DNA of 64,000 bases from JBBTCX01 sp964494205 (GTDB taxonomy: Bacteria > Planctomycetota > Phycisphaerae > UBA1845), in contig CAZBRD010000007.1 of assembly GCA_964494205.1 (NCBI GenBank), positions 124,001-188,000 of the forward strand, given 5' to 3'. Both the position numbers and the translations under genes were made by a program. Below the pieces are notes generated by a model. It was given only the letters and a program-made list of their open reading frames with translations, was not told the DNA's origin and did not search any database. Position 1 is the first letter of the stretch. Every line of letters begins with the position of its first letter. Positions 60,672 to 64,000 of this stretch are shown piece after piece.

Positions 60672-62255
60672 ATGACGTACCTCGTCGCGTCCTTCTTTGC
60701 TGACAAGATCAACGATCTTCAGACCAAAGCGCGAACTGCGTGGGCTGACGGTGCGGAAGCGATCGAAGTGCGCATCGATTCGTGGGAGGATTCGCCGGAA
60801 TCCCTCAACGACTTTTTGAAGTTGCACCGTGATCGCGTCTGGATTGTCACTTGCCGAAGTAGCGAGGAGGGCGGCCAATTTCGCGGCGACACGCAGGAGC
60901 GGGTCTCGCTCTTGATCGCAGCCGCCCGCGCAACCGGCGCGTATGTCGATTTCGAGCTCGCCGATTTCAAACGTTCAGCCAACATCGCTCAGAAAATCCA
61001 CCTCGCGGCCGACGGTCACGCGAACGATTCTCCCCGGCTCATCCTCTCGGCGCACGAATTCGCGGAAAAACTGCCGGATGTTGATGCCCTCGTGGCTGAT
61101 TGTCGTACGCAGGACCCCAATGCGATTTTCAAATGTGCTTACAAAGTCACTAATCCATCGGACTCGTTCCCCGCACTGGACCTGATGCATGAGTTCGGCT
61201 CGCACGTATGCGGAATCGCGATGGGCGAAGCCGGTCTGTGGACGCGGGTGCTGGCCAAGAAGTTCGGTGCGTTTGCGACTTATTGTGCGACGGCTGGCAA
61301 CTCCCCCACCGCTCCCGGCCAGATCAGCGTGCGGGAGATGATCGATCGATTTCGCTGTTCTCAGATCGGCAAATCGACGCGCGTGTTCGGCGTCTTGGGC
61401 GATCCCGTCGCACAATCAATGAGCCCCGCGTTGTTCAATCACTGGTTCGAGGAGAACCAGATCGACGCCGTGTACCTGCCAATGTTATTGCATGATGACG
61501 GCTGCGAACTCTTCCGTTTTCTCGACGGATGCATGAAACGAAGCTGGCTCGACCTAGGCGGGTTCAGCGTAACAAAACCGCACAAGACGTCAGTCTTACG
61601 CTGGCTGGGTGAACGCGTGGATCGCACAGCCCAGCTCATCGGCGCGATCAACACGATCGTGATGCACGACGGAACGCCGATGGGATACAACACCGACAGC
61701 TACGCAGCCGTCGATTCGCTGGTGTCTGCGATGGAGATTTCCCGCGTGGAACTAGCGGAACTCTCGATTGATATCCTCGGCACGGGCGGAGCTGCTCGTG
61801 CGCTGCTGACTGCGCTATCTGAAATCGGGTGCAGAATAACGATCTACGGACGGTCACCATCGACCACCGCGCAATTGGCGGAGTATTTCAACGCAACGGC
61901 TGCTGATTGGGAATCGCGGGCAAATCGTCGCGGCGACGTCATCGTGAACTGCACGAGCGTGGGAATGGCCCCTGATGTCGAAAGCTCTCCGCTCCCGCGC
62001 CACGCGTTCAACAAATGTCGAATGGCCTTCGACATGATCTACAATCCGCAAAAGACAAGGTTCCTCTTCGATGCGGAATCAGCCGGCGTGCCAATCTTGA
62101 ACGGCCTCGACATGTTCATGCGACAGGCGATCAACCAGTTCGAACTCTGGACGGGCAAGCGCCCGGACGCCGACTCAGGCTTGCGGCTCGTCAAACGCAA
62201 GCTGGCCTTCTTGGAACCGGACCCGTCGCCGAGCGGAAGCCAACACAACGACTAA
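60672..62255 (+). CDS. aroDE: Fused 3-dehydroquinate dehydratase (type I) and shikimate dehydrogenase
   Basis: A 527-residue enzyme for steps three and four of the shikimate pathway. The dehydratase domain (1-230) has His128 in SAHEF and the Schiff-base Lys158 in KCAYKVT. The dehydrogenase domain (about 240-515) starts FGVLGDPVAQSMSPALFN and has the substrate Lys in GFSVTKPHK, Asn/Asp in GYNTDSYAA and the NADP loop ILGTGGAARALL. Both active sites are intact. Such fusions are known in plants and Chlamydia. The gene is followed after 2 nt by shikimate kinase. Confidence 0.92.
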   Translation: MTYLVASFFADKINDLQTKARTAWADGAEAIEVRIDSWEDSPESLNDFLKLHRDRVWIVTCRSSEEGGQFRGDTQERVSLLIAAARATGAYVDFELADFKRSANIAQKIHLAADGHANDSPRLILSAHEFAEKLPDVDALVADCRTQDPNAIFKCAYKVTNPSDSFPALDLMHEFGSHVCGIAMGEAGLWTRVLAKKFGAFATYCATAGNSPTAPGQISVREMIDRFRCSQIGKSTRVFGVLGDPVAQSMSPALFNHWFEENQIDAVYLPMLLHDDGCELFRFLDGCMKRSWLDLGGFSVTKPHKTSVLRWLGERVDRTAQLIGAINTIVMHDGTPMGYNTDSYAAVDSLVSAMEISRVELAELSIDILGTGGAARALLTALSEIGCRITIYGRSPSTTAQLAEYFNATAADWESRANRRGDVIVNCTSVGMAPDVESSPLPRHAFNKCRMAFDMIYNPQKTRFLFDAESAGVPILNGLDMFMRQAINQFELWTGKRPDADSGLRLVKRKLAFLEPDPSPSGSQHND

Positions 62256-62257
62256 AT

Positions 62258-62800
62258 ATGACAGAACCTGCACCAAACTCTCGTCAATCCATCGTGCTGA
62301 TTGGTTATCGCGGCGCGGGAAAAACGTCCGTTGGCCGTGTACTGGCCAAGCGCCTGAACAGGACTTTTGAAGACACCGATGATCTCGTCACCGCAATCGC
62401 GGGTATGACAATTGCGAAGATTTTCGCGCAAGAGGGCGAAGCTGGATTTCGACGCCGCGAATCACAAGCCGTGGAAGAAGCGGTCCGTCGAAAAGCGGGA
62501 GTAATCAGTGTTGGCGGCGGGGCCGTGCTGGACGAAGCAAACGTCAAGCACTTGAAATCAATCGCACGCGTTGTGTTTCTTCACGCGCCGCCCGAAGTTC
62601 TTTGGGAACGGATTTCGAGCGACTCGGATTCATCAGTATCGCGGCCTGCCTTTACGTCAACAGCCGGCCTGCTCGAAGTGAAAGGAGTGCTTGCTTTTCG
62701 ATTTCCAATTTATCGAGAGATTGCAGATATCGCGATCAACACTGATGACAAGTCGATCGAGGAGATTGCGGATGAAATCGTCAGACGACTCGCCGACTAG
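62258..62800 (+). CDS. aroK: Shikimate kinase
   Basis: A 180-residue kinase that phosphorylates shikimate, the product of the preceding enzyme. ATG 62258 is 2 nt after the aroDE stop; a longer frame upstream is a chance extension. Walker A is GYRGAGKTSVGRVLA, the shikimate Asp is in FEDTDD, Arg in FRRRES and the Gly loop is SVGGGAVL. The lid has SRPAF. The stop TAG lies within CTAG shared with the stop of the convergent gene. Confidence 0.92.
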   Translation: MTEPAPNSRQSIVLIGYRGAGKTSVGRVLAKRLNRTFEDTDDLVTAIAGMTIAKIFAQEGEAGFRRRESQAVEEAVRRKAGVISVGGGAVLDEANVKHLKSIARVVFLHAPPEVLWERISSDSDSSVSRPAFTSTAGLLEVKGVLAFRFPIYREIADIAINTDDKSIEEIADEIVRRLAD

Positions 62801-63612
62801 CGGCCCCACCGCGCCGAGAGCGGCCACAGCAACCAACCGTATAGCGAGTGAATGAAGAATACTCCGAGAATAAACGGAATCGAGCTATAGGTTCCCTCTA
62901 ACGCTCCACACTGCCCCCAGAGATAAATGCCCGCAGCACTACCGATCGCAGACAACAACAGCACAACCGCGGCCAGTCGACTCAGTGCACGCGACTTCGC
63001 GCTGATGACCAAACCCACGAGCACCGCGAAGGCCACAAACGCACCTGCCCCCCAGCGCGAATAATTGACTGGGTATTTCCAGCCAAAGCTCATCGCGGTG
63101 TCATAGAGCAACCACAGAATTACCAACGCCCCACCGCCAACCAGAATGGTCCACTTTCGCCGCCACGACGGATCGAGCTTGCTCCCCAAGCTCGCACCGC
63201 CAGCCAACGCCAACGCGAGGGCAGCCCCCGTCGAAAGGGTGAGCCAGGTGTACGCCACGGAACCGATCGTCTTCGCAGCAGCCATGCCCCCAATGTTCGG
63301 ATTGGGCGCCGCGACAGCAGCAGGAGGCTCGTCACCATCGGCGGGTTGCGGCTTGATCATGCTCGACATGCGTGAGAGATCGACCCCGGGGAGCGGCGTT
63401 TTCATCATCAGCGTTCGGAAGATGAACGGGTCAACCTGCCACCAGGCGACGAAGTAAAGTAGGCCCGCCACGAGAATGTTGAGCAGCCCTAACCGGAGTG
63501 CGCCGCCCGATGAAACCGGCCTGACAGCCGCGCGCACCGGTCGCGACACTGAGCGGCCGCGTGCAGACAGAGGATAAACAACCTTGATTTCGAGCGGGGT
63601 CATCGTGCTCAT
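62797..63612 (-). CDS. Membrane protein of unknown function
   Basis: A 271-residue protein with about six membrane segments. The start at ATG 63612 (MSTMTPLEIKVV) is preferred over an in-frame codon at 63675, which lies in the inverted repeat. Segments include LRLGLLNILVAGLLYFVAWW, TWLTLSTGAALALALAGG and WTILVGGGALVILWLLYDTA. A Pro/Ala-rich loop lies near residue 100. Its stop codon overlaps the stop of aroK by 4 nt on the other strand. I recognise no family. Confidence 0.68.
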   Translation of the reverse strand: MSTMTPLEIKVVYPLSARGRSVSRPVRAAVRPVSSGGALRLGLLNILVAGLLYFVAWWQVDPFIFRTLMMKTPLPGVDLSRMSSMIKPQPADGDEPPAAVAAPNPNIGGMAAAKTIGSVAYTWLTLSTGAALALALAGGASLGSKLDPSWRRKWTILVGGGALVILWLLYDTAMSFGWKYPVNYSRWGAGAFVAFAVLVGLVISAKSRALSRLAAVVLLLSAIGSAAGIYLWGQCGALEGTYSSIPFILGVFFIHSLYGWLLWPLSARWGR

Positions 63613-63660
63613 GGTCTGACTTGTGCTTTCCTTCCCTTTTCCGTTCAGCGATCGAGACTC

Positions 63661-63724
63661 GTAGGGCGGGTTCAACCCGCCACATCAAGAACTACGACGC
63701 TATGGCGGGTAGAACCCGCCCTAC
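63661..63724. repeat. Long inverted repeat, two 21-nt arms
   Basis: GTAGGGCGGGTTCAACCCGCC (63661-63681, first 20 bases of which match) faces its complement at 63704-63724 with one mismatch. Each arm is also a palindrome, GGCGGGTT-ca-ACCCGCC. It lies between two minus-strand genes and may be an interspersed repeat or a terminator. Confidence 0.6.
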
Positions 63725-63738
63725 ATCAATCGCGTCAA

Positions 63739-64000
63739 TCAATTCGCTTCCGGCCAACGTCGCGGGCCGATGCTCGCCAGGTGGCCTTCAATATCGATTG
63801 GGTATTGCTTGAAATAATCCTGAATCCGCTTCACCGAGATCGCGTCCACATCGGCCAACGTCTGCTCGACGGTGCGCGGATGTCCGTAATATTCCATGTC
63901 GTCCATGATCTGCGTCAGGCGGTGATACGGCGCTTCGCTCTCCGCCGCCAGCGACGTTCGCCGCTTGTTCTTCACACGATCCACTTCGTGCGGTTCAACC
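63739..64000 (-). CDS. M16-family peptidase, C-terminal end only
   Basis: The last 86 residues of a protein that begins beyond the right edge. The frame is open to base 64000. RVKNKRRTSLAAESEAPYHR and GHPRTVEQTLADVDAISVKR are typical of the C-terminal inactive half of M16 (pitrilysin/insulinase-like) zinc peptidases, as is the ending HLASIGPRRWPE. The metal site would be outside the window. Confidence 0.75.
   Translation of the reverse strand, partial: VEPHEVDRVKNKRRTSLAAESEAPYHRLTQIMDDMEYYGHPRTVEQTLADVDAISVKRIQDYFKQYPIDIEGHLASIGPRRWPEAN

Noticed and set aside
1..64000. CRISPR arrays, rRNA genes, insertion sequences
   Set aside because: No regular direct repeats with spacers, no rRNA-like stretch and no transposase were found.

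Overview
The window looks like a chromosomal piece of a planctomycete, probably a Phycisphaerae-like or uncultured lineage. Several signs agree: repeated membrane proteins ending in a CGYDLTGN..GVCPECG zinc ribbon, secreted proteins with dockerin-like C-termini, an IPTVSEWG sorting tail, Cys-rich repeat proteins, and HTH and integrase types seen mostly in Planctomycetota. This rests on protein style only; there is no rRNA in the window.

Region 1 (1 to about 12,405) is an integrated mobile element. It runs from a tyrosine integrase cut by the left edge to a 47-nt 3' fragment of a tRNA-Lys(TTT) gene that reads as the right attachment site. Between them, mostly on the minus strand, lie an XRE regulator, a TOPRIM/DUF3987 primase-helicase, an AlpA-like excisionase, an HTH protein, an ImmA/XRE pair with a likely operator, a one-chain MmeI-like restriction-modification enzyme, two DUF5681-like proteins and a multi-pass membrane protein. 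The layout recalls phage satellites carrying a defence gene. The intact tRNA-Lys should lie just left of the window.

Region 2 (12.4-19.4 kb) is host chromosome: three tandem zinc-ribbon membrane proteins, then three Cys-rich secreted proteins. One of these has nine somatomedin-B-like repeats in a 3x3 order.

Region 3 (19.5-32.2 kb) holds two RND efflux systems: an adaptor plus HAE1-type pump on the plus strand, and a six-gene heavy-metal (CzcCBA-like) operon on the minus strand that begins with a 28-residue membrane peptide and a Cys/His-rich secreted protein.

Region 4 (32.4-50.2 kb) has putA, addA, two PPC-domain metzincin lipoproteins, a candidate structured RNA with its own promoter and terminator, small zinc-ribbon proteins, a UDP-sugar pyrophosphorylase, a PilB/GspE ATPase, a membrane protein and a P1B metal ATPase.

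Region 5 (50.4-64 kb) has a large FG-GAP lipoprotein, tpx, a DUF4190-like protein, sppA, a transglutaminase-like protein, a repeat-containing membrane protein, a fused aroDE followed by aroK, a membrane protein and the end of an M16 peptidase. Several intergenic hairpins look like interspersed repeats.
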